The notes beneath the pieces were generated by a model. It was not told where the DNA came from. It searched no databases and saw nothing but the letters and a program-made list of their open reading frames with translations. The position numbers and the translations under genes were made by a program. DNA of 64,000 bases from UBA6544 sp038131165 (GTDB lineage Bacteria; Pseudomonadota; Alphaproteobacteria; UBA8366), in contig JAYPOZ010000003.1 of the NCBI GenBank assembly GCA_038131165.1, forward strand, positions 1-64,000, read 5' to 3'. Shown piece by piece: positions 8,059 to 16,488 of this stretch. Positions within the stretch are counted from its first letter, which is position 1. Each line of letters begins with the position of its first letter.

Positions 8059-9374
8059 CGCACGGCCTCCCCGTCGCAGTCGGCGGCCTGCGCCATCGCG
8101 CCGGCGAGGACCTGCACGCCGAGCAGAAAGTCGTCGAAATCCATCGCCTCGTGCGGGTTGTGGCTGCCCTTGTCGTTCCGCACGAAGATCATCCCGGACG
8201 CAACGCCCGCATCGGCGAAGACGGAGGAATCATGACCCGCGCCCGACGGCATGATTTCGTAATCCGTCCCCTGGGCCTGGCAGACCTCTTCCAGCAAACC
8301 GACGACCCGGGGCGACATGGTGGCCGGGTCGGTCAGGCTCGGCGTGCCGAGATCGAAGGCAACGCCCCGCCTGGCGCCCACCTCCGCGCATTCGGAGCGC
8401 AGCAACGCCTCGAAGGAATGCAGCGTTTTGACGTCCTGGCTGCGGTACTCGAGCGCGAAAGTGACTTCGCCCGGCACCCGGGAGACCGCATGTTCGCGCG
8501 CGTTCGTCTCGACCACGCCCGCCGTCACCACCAAGTCCTCGCCCCATTCCAGCAGCACCCGCCAGTGTTCGTCGAGACGCACCAGCAGATCCGACATCGC
8601 CAGCACCGCATCGTGGCGCAACCAGCGCGGTACCGCGCCCGAATGCGCCGCCTCGCCCCGGCAGACAACCCGGCGGTGGCGCACATTCCCCCGGATGCCG
8701 GTGACGATGCCGACCGGCCTCTCGCGCGCGACCAGCACCGGGCCCTGCTCGATATGCAGCTCGTACCAGCTGTGAAACCGTGACGGATCGCGCAGCGGAC
8801 CGTCGGCGCGCAGCAGGTCGACATCGGCACCGCTCGCGCGCATGCAGTCTTCCAGGGTGCGCGCGCCGTCCCGGTGAGGCGTTTGAAAATCGCTCTCGGT
8901 AAGCTGGCCAAAAAGCGCTCGCGAGCCGAAATAACAGGGCCCGCCAAACCAGGCGCTCTCTTCGCCGCGCAACGCGATCAGCTCGACATCGCGCATCGTC
9001 CGGCCCCGCTCGCGCAAGGCGAGCAGCGCCATCAGGCCGGCGGTCACGCCGGCGGCGCCATCGTAATTGCCGCCTTCGGGCACGCTGTCGAGATGCGACC
9101 CCGTGGCGACCACGGGCAGGGACGGGTCAGATCCCGGCAGGCGTACGATCAAGTTGCACGCGGCGTCCCAACGGGTCTCCAGCCCTTCCCGCGTCGCAAG
9201 ATGTTCCAGTGCCTGCATCGCCGCTGTCTCGCCCGGCCCGTAGGTCTCGCGGGAGACACCGACGCCGTCGAAGGACATCTCGCGGAGATCGCCGAGAAAA
9301 TCCTGTGCGAGTGCGCGCAGGCGCGGCGACATCGCCGGTGCCTCGCGTTCCATCAGTTTGAGCGTATCGTCCAA
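8055..9374 (-). CDS. M20-family Zn hydrolase (hydantoinase/carbamoylase/allantoate amidohydrolase type)
   Basis: A metallo-amidohydrolase of about 439 residues that cleaves N-carbamoyl or ureido amides. Di-metal ligands are visible in GSHLDSVPEGGNYDGAAG (His, Asp), ALRGEESAWFGGPCYFGSRA (Glu-Glu), YELHIEQGPVL (His) and MPSGAGHDSSVFA. The frame stays open far upstream to about 9980, but that part only mirrors the PAS gene on the same strand and is rejected. I prefer the TTG at 9374 because GGAGG lies 5 bp before it; the first in-frame ATG (9353) is 26 bp from that site. It overlaps pyrE by 4 bp. Substrate (N-carbamoyl-amino acid, ureidoglycolate, allantoate or beta-ureidopropionate) is unresolved. 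Confidence 0.85.
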   Translation of the reverse strand: MDDTLKLMEREAPAMSPRLRALAQDFLGDLREMSFDGVGVSRETYGPGETAAMQALEHLATREGLETRWDAACNLIVRLPGSDPSLPVVATGSHLDSVPEGGNYDGAAGVTAGLMALLALRERGRTMRDVELIALRGEESAWFGGPCYFGSRALFGQLTESDFQTPHRDGARTLEDCMRASGADVDLLRADGPLRDPSRFHSWYELHIEQGPVLVARERPVGIVTGIRGNVRHRRVVCRGEAAHSGAVPRWLRHDAVLAMSDLLVRLDEHWRVLLEWGEDLVVTAGVVETNAREHAVSRVPGEVTFALEYRSQDVKTLHSFEALLRSECAEVGARRGVAFDLGTPSLTDPATMSPRVVGLLEEVCQAQGTDYEIMPSGAGHDSSVFADAGVASGMIFVRNDKGSHNPHEAMDFDDFLLGVQVLAGAMAQAADCDGEAVR

Positions 9375-9487
9375 GATTGCCTCCAACCGGGGACCGAATC
9401 GGCGATTCGACACATCCCTGAATTCGGAAGCCCCTATTCTTACCCCTTGCGGTGCAGCGCTACAACCCAGGCCATGTGCCCGGCGGC

Positions 9488-10114
9488 TCAAACGAACCGG
9501 CGGCGCTGCAACGGCGCGAAGGGCTCGCGGTGCTCCGGCAGGTAGGGACAATTGACCACGACCAGCACCTCGGCCGCCGGCCCCTCCCGGCGGAACGGCA
9601 GGATCAGGCGCTGACAGGCCTTCACCCGAGATAGGGCCGGCGGGGCGTGGGTCGTATAGAGAACGCCCGGCCGCGCCAGCGCGGCCCGGTAGGCCGCGTT
9701 GAAGAACCGCTCCATGCCCGCGTTGCGCTTGGAGAGCCGCTCGCCGGTACGGTCGCCGCCGTAGCGCGAGGCGACGAAACTGCCGTAGAGCCGATAAGCG
9801 AGATCGTCCTCGCCCGCGACCCGCTCGATCACCATCAAAAATCCCAGCAGCGGTTTCAGCGCCTCCGGCTCGAAGGCGCCGTAGCGCGGCAAAGGATCGC
9901 CGCCCTTCAGCGCCCACCAATAATCGACCGCCGCCGCCAGTTTGGCGTCTTCGATATCCTCCGGCGCTGGGTCCCAGCAAACCTCCGGGGCGGCGGAGCC
10001 GCTCGCGGCGACGAAAGCGTTGACCGCGGCCAAGTCGCGATCGTAAATCGCGCGCAGAATGGCGTCGTCCTCAGCCTGCCACCGAAACATACAGTCCTCC
10101 GGCATCGACCGCAC
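9488..10114 (-). CDS. PAS_5-type domain protein (COG5388 family)
   Basis: A 208-residue protein recognised as one of the short alphaproteobacterial PAS-like proteins. The core runs from AVDYWWALKGGDPLPRYGAF through LKPLLGFLMVIERV and DLAYRLYGSFVASRYGGD to the closing strand RLILPFRREGPAAEVLVVVN. There is no output domain, membrane segment or signal peptide, so it probably acts as a free-standing sensor or adaptor; the family is largely uncharacterised. Start could be the Met at 10114, 10105 or 10090. It lies 113 bp upstream of the M20 hydrolase on the same strand. Confidence 0.75.
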   Translation of the reverse strand: MRSMPEDCMFRWQAEDDAILRAIYDRDLAAVNAFVAASGSAAPEVCWDPAPEDIEDAKLAAAVDYWWALKGGDPLPRYGAFEPEALKPLLGFLMVIERVAGEDDLAYRLYGSFVASRYGGDRTGERLSKRNAGMERFFNAAYRAALARPGVLYTTHAPPALSRVKACQRLILPFRREGPAAEVLVVVNCPYLPEHREPFAPLQRRRFV

Positions 10115-10378
10115 GTATCGTCGGTTTCGCCCATAAATGGTCTCTTTCGGTCATAATAGTCGGGAACGCTGGCCTAAGCGACAGGGTTTTCGACCGCCGG
10201 TGCCGAGAAACGTACCTCTGATTTGCCGGCTGAAGAGCCGGGCCCCGGATAATGCTTTCGCATTTCCGGGGAATGAAAGCGGTGGGTCCTTCTACACGCC
10301 CGCTGTCACCAGCGGCTCAGGATAAGCCTGCCGAAGGATGAGACCGGAAGACACTCATCCGGGACTCCACCGCACGCC
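10115..10378. other. 264-bp intergenic gap
   Basis: No gene is visible here. The gap contains a REP-like element near its right end (10313-10342), just before the stop of the M20 peptidase. The left half probably carries the promoter of the PAS gene, but no clear -35/-10 pair stands out. Confidence 0.4.
10313..10342. repeat. REP-like intergenic element, copy 2
   Basis: On the complementary strand this reads CTCATCCTTCGGCAGGCT followed by TATCCTGAGCCG, matching the element at 7307-7332 at most positions. The outer CTCATCC and the GGATGAG-type arm give imperfect dyad symmetry. It lies in a non-coding gap. Confidence 0.45.
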
Positions 10379-11551
10379 CTACCCCAGCGACAATTCCTGC
10401 TCGACCAATTCGGCCCAGTAGCTGGCGCCGTAGACCGCGGCCCGGTCGTTGAAATCGTAGTTCGGGTTGTGGACGACGCAGCCGCCGTCCTCGCCCTCGC
10501 CGTTGCCGACGCGGATGTAGCAGCCGGGATTGTGCTGCAGCATCCAGGCGAAATCCTCGGAGCCCATGGTCGCCGGATGGTCGTTGTTGACGTTCTCCTC
10601 GCCGACCACGGCGGCCGCGGCCTTCGCCGCCTTCAGGGTTTCCTCGGGCGTGTTGACCAGCACCGGGTAGCGGCGCTCGTAGACGATTTCGGCGGTCAAG
10701 CCGTGCGCCCCGGCGATGCCGTTGACGACCTGATCCATGCGCGCCTCGACCATGTCCTGGACCGAACGGCTGAGGGCGCGGCAGGTGCCCTTGATGCTGA
10801 CGGTCTCGGGGATGACGTTCATGTTCGTGCCGGCGTGGAACTGGGTGACGCTGATTACCGCCGCCTCGATCGGATTGGCGGAGCGCGAGACGATGCGCTG
10901 CAGGGAGGTCACGATCTCGGCCCCGGTGACGATGGGGTCGGCGCCCTGATGGGGATGGGCCGCGTGCGAGCCCTTGCCGCTGACCGTAATGTGGAACATG
11001 TCGGCGGACGCCATCGCCGGGCCAACGCGCACGCCGAATTTGCCGACCGGCAGGCCCGGCTGGTTGTGCATGCCGTAGACAGCCTCGACCGGAAACAGGT
11101 CGAACAACCCGTCGTCGCACATCACCTTGCCGCCGGCCTCGTTCTCCTCCGCCGGCTGGAAGATGAACTGCACCGTGCCGTTGAAGCGCCGGGTCTCGGA
11201 GAGGTACTTTGCCGCCCCCAGCAGCATCGCGGTGTGGCCGTCATGGCCGCAGGCGTGCATCTTGCCGGGATGGGTCGAGACGTGATCGAAAGTGTTCTCC
11301 TCCAAAATATCGAGCGCGTCGAGATCGGCGCGCAGACCGATGGCGCGGTTCGAATTGCCGACCGCCAGCGTGCCGACGACGCCCGTCTTGGCGAGACCGC
11401 GGTGCACCGGAATGCCGAAGGATTCGAGCTTTTCGGCGACGATGTCCGAGGTCCGCGTCTCCTCGAAGGCGGTCTCCGGATGGGCGTGAATGTCGCGCCG
11501 CCATTGCCCGATCTCTTCCGCGAAGGCTGCAATCTCTTCCTTTACCGGCAT
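10379..11551 (-). CDS. M20 family amidohydrolase (hippurate hydrolase/aminoacylase type)
   Basis: A 390-residue M20D peptidase that hydrolyses N-acyl amino acids such as hippurate. The metal-binding segment HACGHDGHTAMLLGAAK (Cys and His ligands, about residue 100) and IFQPAEENEAGGKVM (catalytic Glu-Glu) are intact, as is the C-terminal GSEDFAWMLQHNPG with the last metal ligand region. The central dimerisation domain begins near FHITVSGKGSHAAHPHQGAD. The start is the ATG after a GGGAAAAGG-like ribosome site. It lies 17 bp downstream of the enolase-superfamily gene on the same strand, so the two probably form an operon for a small amino-acid-derived substrate. Confidence 0.9.
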   Translation of the reverse strand: MPVKEEIAAFAEEIGQWRRDIHAHPETAFEETRTSDIVAEKLESFGIPVHRGLAKTGVVGTLAVGNSNRAIGLRADLDALDILEENTFDHVSTHPGKMHACGHDGHTAMLLGAAKYLSETRRFNGTVQFIFQPAEENEAGGKVMCDDGLFDLFPVEAVYGMHNQPGLPVGKFGVRVGPAMASADMFHITVSGKGSHAAHPHQGADPIVTGAEIVTSLQRIVSRSANPIEAAVISVTQFHAGTNMNVIPETVSIKGTCRALSRSVQDMVEARMDQVVNGIAGAHGLTAEIVYERRYPVLVNTPEETLKAAKAAAAVVGEENVNNDHPATMGSEDFAWMLQHNPGCYIRVGNGEGEDGGCVVHNPNYDFNDRAAVYGASYWAELVEQELSLG

Positions 11552-11568
11552 CGCTTCGTCCTTTTCCC

Positions 11569-12654
11569 TCAGACCCTGTAGGTATCGACCGCTTTCTCGT
11601 CGAGCACGAGCCCGTGCCCCGGCGCATCCAGAGGCGCCATCATGCCGCCCTTCGGCTCCGGCATGTTCCGGAGGATCTCCGTCGAGCGCGGCATGTACTC
11701 GACCATATGGCCGGCGGGAACGGAAGCCAAGAGATGCACATGCACCTCGGGCACCACATGGCCGCAGACCGGCACGTTATAGGCCTCGCCCAACGCCGCC
11801 ATCTTGCGCCACGGGGTGATTCCGCCGACCCGCGCCAAATCGAGGATGATCACGTCGAGCGCCCGCGCCTCCAGGCAGTCGCGCACCTGGGCCAGAGTGT
11901 AGTAGTGCTCGCCGCCGGTCACCGGCATGTCGAACATGTCGCGGATCTTGCCGAGCCCGGCATAGTCCTGATGGTCGATCGGGTCCTCCAGCCATCCGGC
12001 CCCGGCCTCCTGCAGCGCGCGCCCGGTCTCGACCGCCTGGGTGTAGCTCCAGCCTTCGGTCGCGTCGACCATCACCGTCACGTCCGGCCCCGCCGCCTGC
12101 TTTGCGTATCGCACCCGCTCGGCCTGTTCGGCCGCGGGCGCGGTGTGGCTGAGGCGTAGTTTGACGCCGCCATAGCCGGCCTCCGCATAGGCGCGGATAT
12201 TGTTCTGCAGATCATCGACCGGGACGCTGTACCACATGCGATCGCTGGCATAGGCCACGACTTGCGCGCGGTGCCCGCCGAGCAACCGGAAGATCGGCTG
12301 GCCAAGCGTTTTGCCGAGCGCGTCCCACACCGCGATGTCGATGGGCGCCAGCGACCAGTGCAACAGGCCGCCGGGGCCGACCCAGTTCGCCCGTCCCGCC
12401 AACGCCGACCAAATCGCTTCCGTGTCGCGGATATCCATTCCCGGCAGATGGCCGGCCAGCTCGGCCGCCCCCGCCGCGATTGTGCGCATTAGGTCGCCGC
12501 GAGGCTGCACGATATAGCCGACCCCTTCCACGCCGTCGCGCGTGCGCACGCGCGCCAGCACGTGCCAGTTCGCGTCGACGACCCGGCCCGCCGCCTGATA
12601 GCCGTCGGTAACCGGAACCTTCAAGAGTTCGACTGTGGCCGATTCGATCTTCAT
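11569..12654 (-). CDS. mandelate racemase/muconate lactonizing enzyme family protein
   Basis: A 361-residue enolase-superfamily enzyme acting by Mg-assisted proton abstraction next to a carboxylate. The N-terminal capping domain starts MKIESATVELLKVPV. In the barrel the three metal ligands appear as VMVDATEGW (Asp), GWLEDPIDH (Glu) and TGGEHYY (Glu). The Asp-His dyad is seen in IILDLARVGG and CGHVVPEVHVHLL. The usual KxK acid-base motif is GVKLRLS here, i.e. KxR, a variation seen in some mandelate-racemase-like groups. Start chosen at the Met preceded by GGGGGGAGAG; a frame extension of 60 bp upstream is poorly supported. Substrate unknown; the downstream N-acyl amino acid hydrolase suggests a shared pathway. 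Confidence 0.88.
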   Translation of the reverse strand: MKIESATVELLKVPVTDGYQAAGRVVDANWHVLARVRTRDGVEGVGYIVQPRGDLMRTIAAGAAELAGHLPGMDIRDTEAIWSALAGRANWVGPGGLLHWSLAPIDIAVWDALGKTLGQPIFRLLGGHRAQVVAYASDRMWYSVPVDDLQNNIRAYAEAGYGGVKLRLSHTAPAAEQAERVRYAKQAAGPDVTVMVDATEGWSYTQAVETGRALQEAGAGWLEDPIDHQDYAGLGKIRDMFDMPVTGGEHYYTLAQVRDCLEARALDVIILDLARVGGITPWRKMAALGEAYNVPVCGHVVPEVHVHLLASVPAGHMVEYMPRSTEILRNMPEPKGGMMAPLDAPGHGLVLDEKAVDTYRV

Positions 12655-12723
12655 TGTGTCTCTCCCCCCAAGACTGGACCTTATCGAAGGTTGCGCAGCG
12701 GCGCCCGGCTTCAAGCCGCCCGG

Positions 12724-14850
12724 TTATTTCTCTGTCAGGCTGGTAACGGCCGCCCAGTCGCCAGGCGGCGGTGCCTGGACGAAGCCGCGGGCCCGATCAG
12801 CGAAGCTCCGGGCCACTGGATCTTCGTCGGCGAGGGCGGCGAACCCGGCAGCCGCATCCTCAAAGGCCCGCGACCGGTAGTGCTGCAGCGCGCGTTCGAA
12901 CGCCGCTTTGCGGCGCGCCTCCTCCGGCGTCACGTCGTCCCGCCGCGCGATGGGAATGAAGACCCGCACGGGCCGGAAGCGCCCCACGACCTGCAACCTA
13001 TCCACCTCTTGGAACGCGATCTCGCGGTCGGCCAGTGCCACGGTCCGTTCACCCACCAGAATTCGCGAGCCGTAATACTTGTTCGCCCCTTCCAGGCGCG
13101 AGCCGAGATTGGCGGCGTCGCCCATCGCCGCATAGGTAAAGCGCCGACGCGACCCAATATTGCCGACCAGCATCTCGCCGGAGTTAATGCCGATGCGCGC
13201 CTCGATGCGTCGGTCCGACGGCAGGCCGAAGGCGCCGGTCATCGCGGCGAGACGCGCCTGGCAGCCGAGCGCCGCCTCGCAGGCATGGACCGCATGATCC
13301 GCGTCCGCGAGCGGCGCCCCGAAGACGCCGGTGATTTCATCGGCCACGAACTTCTCGATATAGCCCCCATGGGCTTCAATGATCTCCGACATTTCGGTCA
13401 GGTAGTCGTTGAGGAACCGCGCCACCTCGCCCGGCGTCAACCCTTCGGACAACGACATGAACCCGGCGATGTCCGTGAACAGGATCGTGACTTCGCGGGC
13501 CTCGCCGCCAAGCGTCGGCAGGTCCCGCTGGCGCAGCAGATGCTCCATGACGCGAGGTGGCAGGTAATAGGAAAAGACACGGCGGATGTAGCGGCGGTCC
13601 TTATCCGAGACCGCGATCCGATAGGCGGAAAGGATCGCGAACAGCGCCGCCATGGCAATCAGCGGATCGTAGAGCGGCAGGACGATCCCCGACCGGAAGG
13701 CGAGCGCCGCTCCGGCAATCCACAGAAGACCGGCGCACGGCAGGATCAGGGCGGCGGCCAGAGGCGCCAGCTTCATGACCGCCAACGCCGCGAGCGCGGC
13801 CCCAACAAGGGCCGCCAGCGGGGACGCGGGCTCGACCGAGGGGATCAGCGTGTTCCGCCGTAAGAGATTATCGACCGCCGCCGCATGCACGTAGACGCCG
13901 GGCATTGTATCGCGGGCAAACCCGGTCGTATAAAGGCCGTCCAACGCCGGATGCACGCAGCGCTCGGCCGCGTTCTCGCGTTCCGGCCGCATGACGAAGC
14001 GCTTCGAAGTCAGCACCCGGCCTTCGACATCGAGGACCGCGCCGAGCAGAACCACCTTGCCGGCGAAATGACGGCGAAAGAACGCTGGCGTATCGGCACC
14101 GGCGCAGGCCCACAGGTCGGCCAGGGAATAGGTTGGCGCATCCCGGTCGGGAAAGTTCAGGGGAAACCGCGGTCCGTTCGCCGAAGGCGGCCGGTAGCCG
14201 GCCAGGGAGACCCGGCCCGAGCGGTCGAACACGGGTGTGACGCCCAACGCCCGGGCCGCCAGCTCGACGCCGAGGGACGGTCGGACCCGGCGTCCGGAAT
14301 CCCCGTCTTCCAGTTCGAATCCCATCGGATAATGGCGGATGATCCCGTCGCCGTCCTCCGACATGTTGGCCGGGCGGATGTTCCCGCTGCCGCGCACCGC
14401 GAGGCGCTGCCCCGCGAAAGGTCCGATCGGCAGCGCCTGATGTTGTACCTCGGCGAGGACGATCTTCCCAGCATCGGCCCCGCGCCGGAGCGTCACCAGA
14501 AAATCGCGCTCGAATCCGGGGATATGCGTGTCGACCGACGTCGGGTAGATCAGGTCGAATCCGACCACCTTTGGCCCAGCTGCGAGGACCGCGTCCAGCA
14601 CCTGCGCCAGCGGCCGCGTCCACATGATGCGCGGCGTGTCGCGAAACGGCGGGCGGCGGTAGGTTTCCTCGTCGATGGCAATGACCACGACATCGCCTGT
14701 CGGTGCCATGGCGCCGGGAAACTGCCGATCGATCCAATACAGGCCGTCCACGCCCAAACCGTCGAGACGGTCGAAGAGCGGCGTCGCAAGCGCCCCCGCG
14801 ACGGCGGCGACGGCAAGGAGGGAGGCGGCCCAGTCGCCGATGCCGCGCAT
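12724..14850 (-). CDS. CHASE2-domain adenylate/guanylate cyclase
   Basis: A 708-residue membrane nucleotide cyclase. The N-terminal CHASE2 sensor (about 40-330) begins after one hydrophobic segment with VVVIAIDEETYRR and includes AGPKVVGFDLIYPTSVD. Three hydrophobic helices follow (about 345-420). The class III catalytic domain (about 450-625) has VTILFTDIAGFMS with metal Asp 460, GGYIEKFVADEITGVFG with the purine-binding Lys and second metal Asp 504, and RRFTYAAMGDAANLGSRLEG with the Asn/Arg transition-state pair. All catalytic residues seem present, so it should make cAMP (or cGMP). It lies 47 bp downstream of the FecR-like gene and is probably co-transcribed with it. Confidence 0.92.
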   Translation of the reverse strand: MRGIGDWAASLLAVAAVAGALATPLFDRLDGLGVDGLYWIDRQFPGAMAPTGDVVVIAIDEETYRRPPFRDTPRIMWTRPLAQVLDAVLAAGPKVVGFDLIYPTSVDTHIPGFERDFLVTLRRGADAGKIVLAEVQHQALPIGPFAGQRLAVRGSGNIRPANMSEDGDGIIRHYPMGFELEDGDSGRRVRPSLGVELAARALGVTPVFDRSGRVSLAGYRPPSANGPRFPLNFPDRDAPTYSLADLWACAGADTPAFFRRHFAGKVVLLGAVLDVEGRVLTSKRFVMRPERENAAERCVHPALDGLYTTGFARDTMPGVYVHAAAVDNLLRRNTLIPSVEPASPLAALVGAALAALAVMKLAPLAAALILPCAGLLWIAGAALAFRSGIVLPLYDPLIAMAALFAILSAYRIAVSDKDRRYIRRVFSYYLPPRVMEHLLRQRDLPTLGGEAREVTILFTDIAGFMSLSEGLTPGEVARFLNDYLTEMSEIIEAHGGYIEKFVADEITGVFGAPLADADHAVHACEAALGCQARLAAMTGAFGLPSDRRIEARIGINSGEMLVGNIGSRRRFTYAAMGDAANLGSRLEGANKYYGSRILVGERTVALADREIAFQEVDRLQVVGRFRPVRVFIPIARRDDVTPEEARRKAAFERALQHYRSRAFEDAAAGFAALADEDPVARSFADRARGFVQAPPPGDWAAVTSLTEK

Positions 14851-14897
14851 TCTCAGCGGAGGAAAATTTTATAGAGAGACGGCATCGCGCCCGGCAC

Positions 14898-15566
14898 CTA
14901 GCGAAACCCGACGAGCCGTCCCAAGGCCGTACCCGTATCGCGCCGCGCGATATCGGAGACCTTGAAGATCAGATCGCGGCCCCCGGCCTTCGCCCGATAG
15001 ACCGCGCCGCGGGCCAACGGCGCCGCCATGCCGGCGGTATCAAACCGTGCCCCCTGGACGTCGAATTGCCGCCGCTCGCCGCCGCCCCGGTCCAGCCGCT
15101 CCACTTCCAGGATGGGAACCGGGCCCGCGAACACAAACAACGGATAGACCGAGTGTACTTCGAGGGCGGGCGTCTCCGCCGCCGCTGGACCGGCACGGGT
15201 CACGACGACCGCCGATTGTGCGGCCTCGCGCCCGCTCAGCACCATTTTCGCCCCGCCGCATTGAATGAACTTCCGCGTCAATTTCCCGCCGCCCGTCACC
15301 GCGCTTTGGCGCTCGCCGATCGTGACCGTCGCGCCGGCGATCTGCTCGATGGTGCAAGAATCGAAATACCCGATGGTCAGGGTTTCGCCCTCGGCGAGCT
15401 CGATCCGCATGCCGAGCGACAGATAATCGAGCGGCCGCAGCGTGCTGCTGGGCGCGGAGATTTCCTCGACGATGGCCACCGGCGGCCCCGCCTCGGCGGG
15501 CGATATCCACAAGCCCGCGCCGATCAGCGCCACCGCAATAGACCCGCGCTTTCCCTGTCCGTGCAT
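14898..15566 (-). CDS. secreted FecR-like domain protein paired with the cyclase
   Basis: A 222-residue exported protein. Residues 1-28 are a signal peptide (MHGQGKRGSIAVALIGAG, then cleavage near SPAEAG). Residues about 40-110 resemble a FecR-type beta domain: STLRPLDYLSLGMRIELAEG, then ETLTIGYFDSCTIEQIAGA and TVTIGERQSAV. The C-terminal half (to VSDIARRDTGTALGRLVGFR) is unlike anything I recognise. Start chosen at the Met preceded by GAGGAG at 6 bp. FecR-like proteins are found beside CHASE2 cyclases in other proteobacteria; here it is the first gene of the pair and could present a periplasmic signal to CHASE2. That role is inference. Confidence 0.7.
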   Translation of the reverse strand: MHGQGKRGSIAVALIGAGLWISPAEAGPPVAIVEEISAPSSTLRPLDYLSLGMRIELAEGETLTIGYFDSCTIEQIAGATVTIGERQSAVTGGGKLTRKFIQCGGAKMVLSGREAAQSAVVVTRAGPAAAETPALEVHSVYPLFVFAGPVPILEVERLDRGGGERRQFDVQGARFDTAGMAAPLARGAVYRAKAGGRDLIFKVSDIARRDTGTALGRLVGFR

Positions 15567-15680
15567 ATCCGGCTCCTCGACTGATACCCGAACTATAAGA
15601 AATTCCGAGAGCAACCGATAGAATTATGGACGGCTTTGACCCATTTTCATACTTCCGAGACAAGGGAGAGGATCAAGGCC

Positions 15681-16430
15681 ATGCTGCTGGAGGGCAAAAC
15701 GGCCATCGTAACCGGCGCCGCGTCCGAGCGGGGGATCGGCTTCGCCACGGCCAAACTGTTCGCCGCCCAGGGCGCGCGTGTCGCCTTACTGGATCGGGAG
15801 ACCGCCGCGCCACAGTCCTTCGCGGCCCGCCTGGGCACGACGCATCTGGGCCTCGCGTGCGACGTCGCCGATGGCGACGCCTGCCGCCGCACTGTCGCCG
15901 CCGTAGGCGATCGGTTCGGGCATATCGACATCCTCGTGAACAATGCGGGAATCGTGTATGGTACGCCGATCGAGGACATCTCGAAGGCGGAATACGATGA
16001 GATCATGGGCGTCAATCTCGCGGGCAATTTTCAGATGGCGCAGGCGGTCATCCCCGGTATGCGCGGCCAAGGTGCCGGCGCCATCGTGTGCGTCTCGTCG
16101 ATTGCCGGGCGGCGCGGCGGCGGCCTTTTCGGCAGCGCCCATTACTCGGCCACCAAGGCCGGCATCTTCGGGCTCACCCGGGCCCTGGCGCGCGAACTTG
16201 CCGGCGACGGCATTCGCGTCAACGCGGTGGCGCCAGGCACCCTCGACAACGATTTCACGCAAGGCCGGATGACGGAGGCCGACAAAAGCGCGATCGCGAA
16301 ATCCGTGCCCATGGGACGATTGGGCACGGGCGACGAAGTTGCCGGCGCTTGCCTGTTCCTCGCTTCCGACCTCGCCAGCTACGTGACAGGCGTGGTTCTG
16401 GACGTGAACGGCGGCCTGCAAATCCAGTAG
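15681..16430 (+). CDS. SDR family NAD(P)-dependent oxidoreductase
   Basis: A 249-residue classical short-chain dehydrogenase/reductase. The Rossmann motif is VTGAASERGIGFATA, followed by NNAGIVYG (structural Asn region), the catalytic Ser in CVSSIAGRRGG, and the Tyr-Lys pair in HYSATKAGIFG (about residues 154-158). The C-terminal GVVLDVNGGLQIQ is typical. Start chosen at the ATG with AGGA nearby; the frame could extend 45 bp upstream to a TTG. A stand-alone gene between a divergent signalling pair and the DUF547 gene; the substrate is not predictable (3-oxoacyl or sugar-alcohol type). Confidence 0.88.
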   Translation: MLLEGKTAIVTGAASERGIGFATAKLFAAQGARVALLDRETAAPQSFAARLGTTHLGLACDVADGDACRRTVAAVGDRFGHIDILVNNAGIVYGTPIEDISKAEYDEIMGVNLAGNFQMAQAVIPGMRGQGAGAIVCVSSIAGRRGGGLFGSAHYSATKAGIFGLTRALARELAGDGIRVNAVAPGTLDNDFTQGRMTEADKSAIAKSVPMGRLGTGDEVAGACLFLASDLASYVTGVVLDVNGGLQIQ

Positions 16431-16488
16431 CGCGCCGCTCCCGAAATCGTGACGTGCATATCGCGGCGGAGCGCCTTATCTCATCTCC

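Noticed and set aside
9375..9980. An upstream extension of the M20 hydrolase by some 200 residues
   Set aside because: The extension is Arg/Gly-rich and lies inside the PAS_5 gene in another frame; the hydrolase family begins near the TTG/ATG at 9374/9353.
10469..11581. A + strand open frame covering the M20 peptidase
   Set aside because: Shadow of a gene with a full metal-ligand set on the - strand.
12562..13863. A + strand open frame over the cyclase gene
   Set aside because: Composition is Arg-rich with no motif, while the - strand carries the cyclase catalytic residues.
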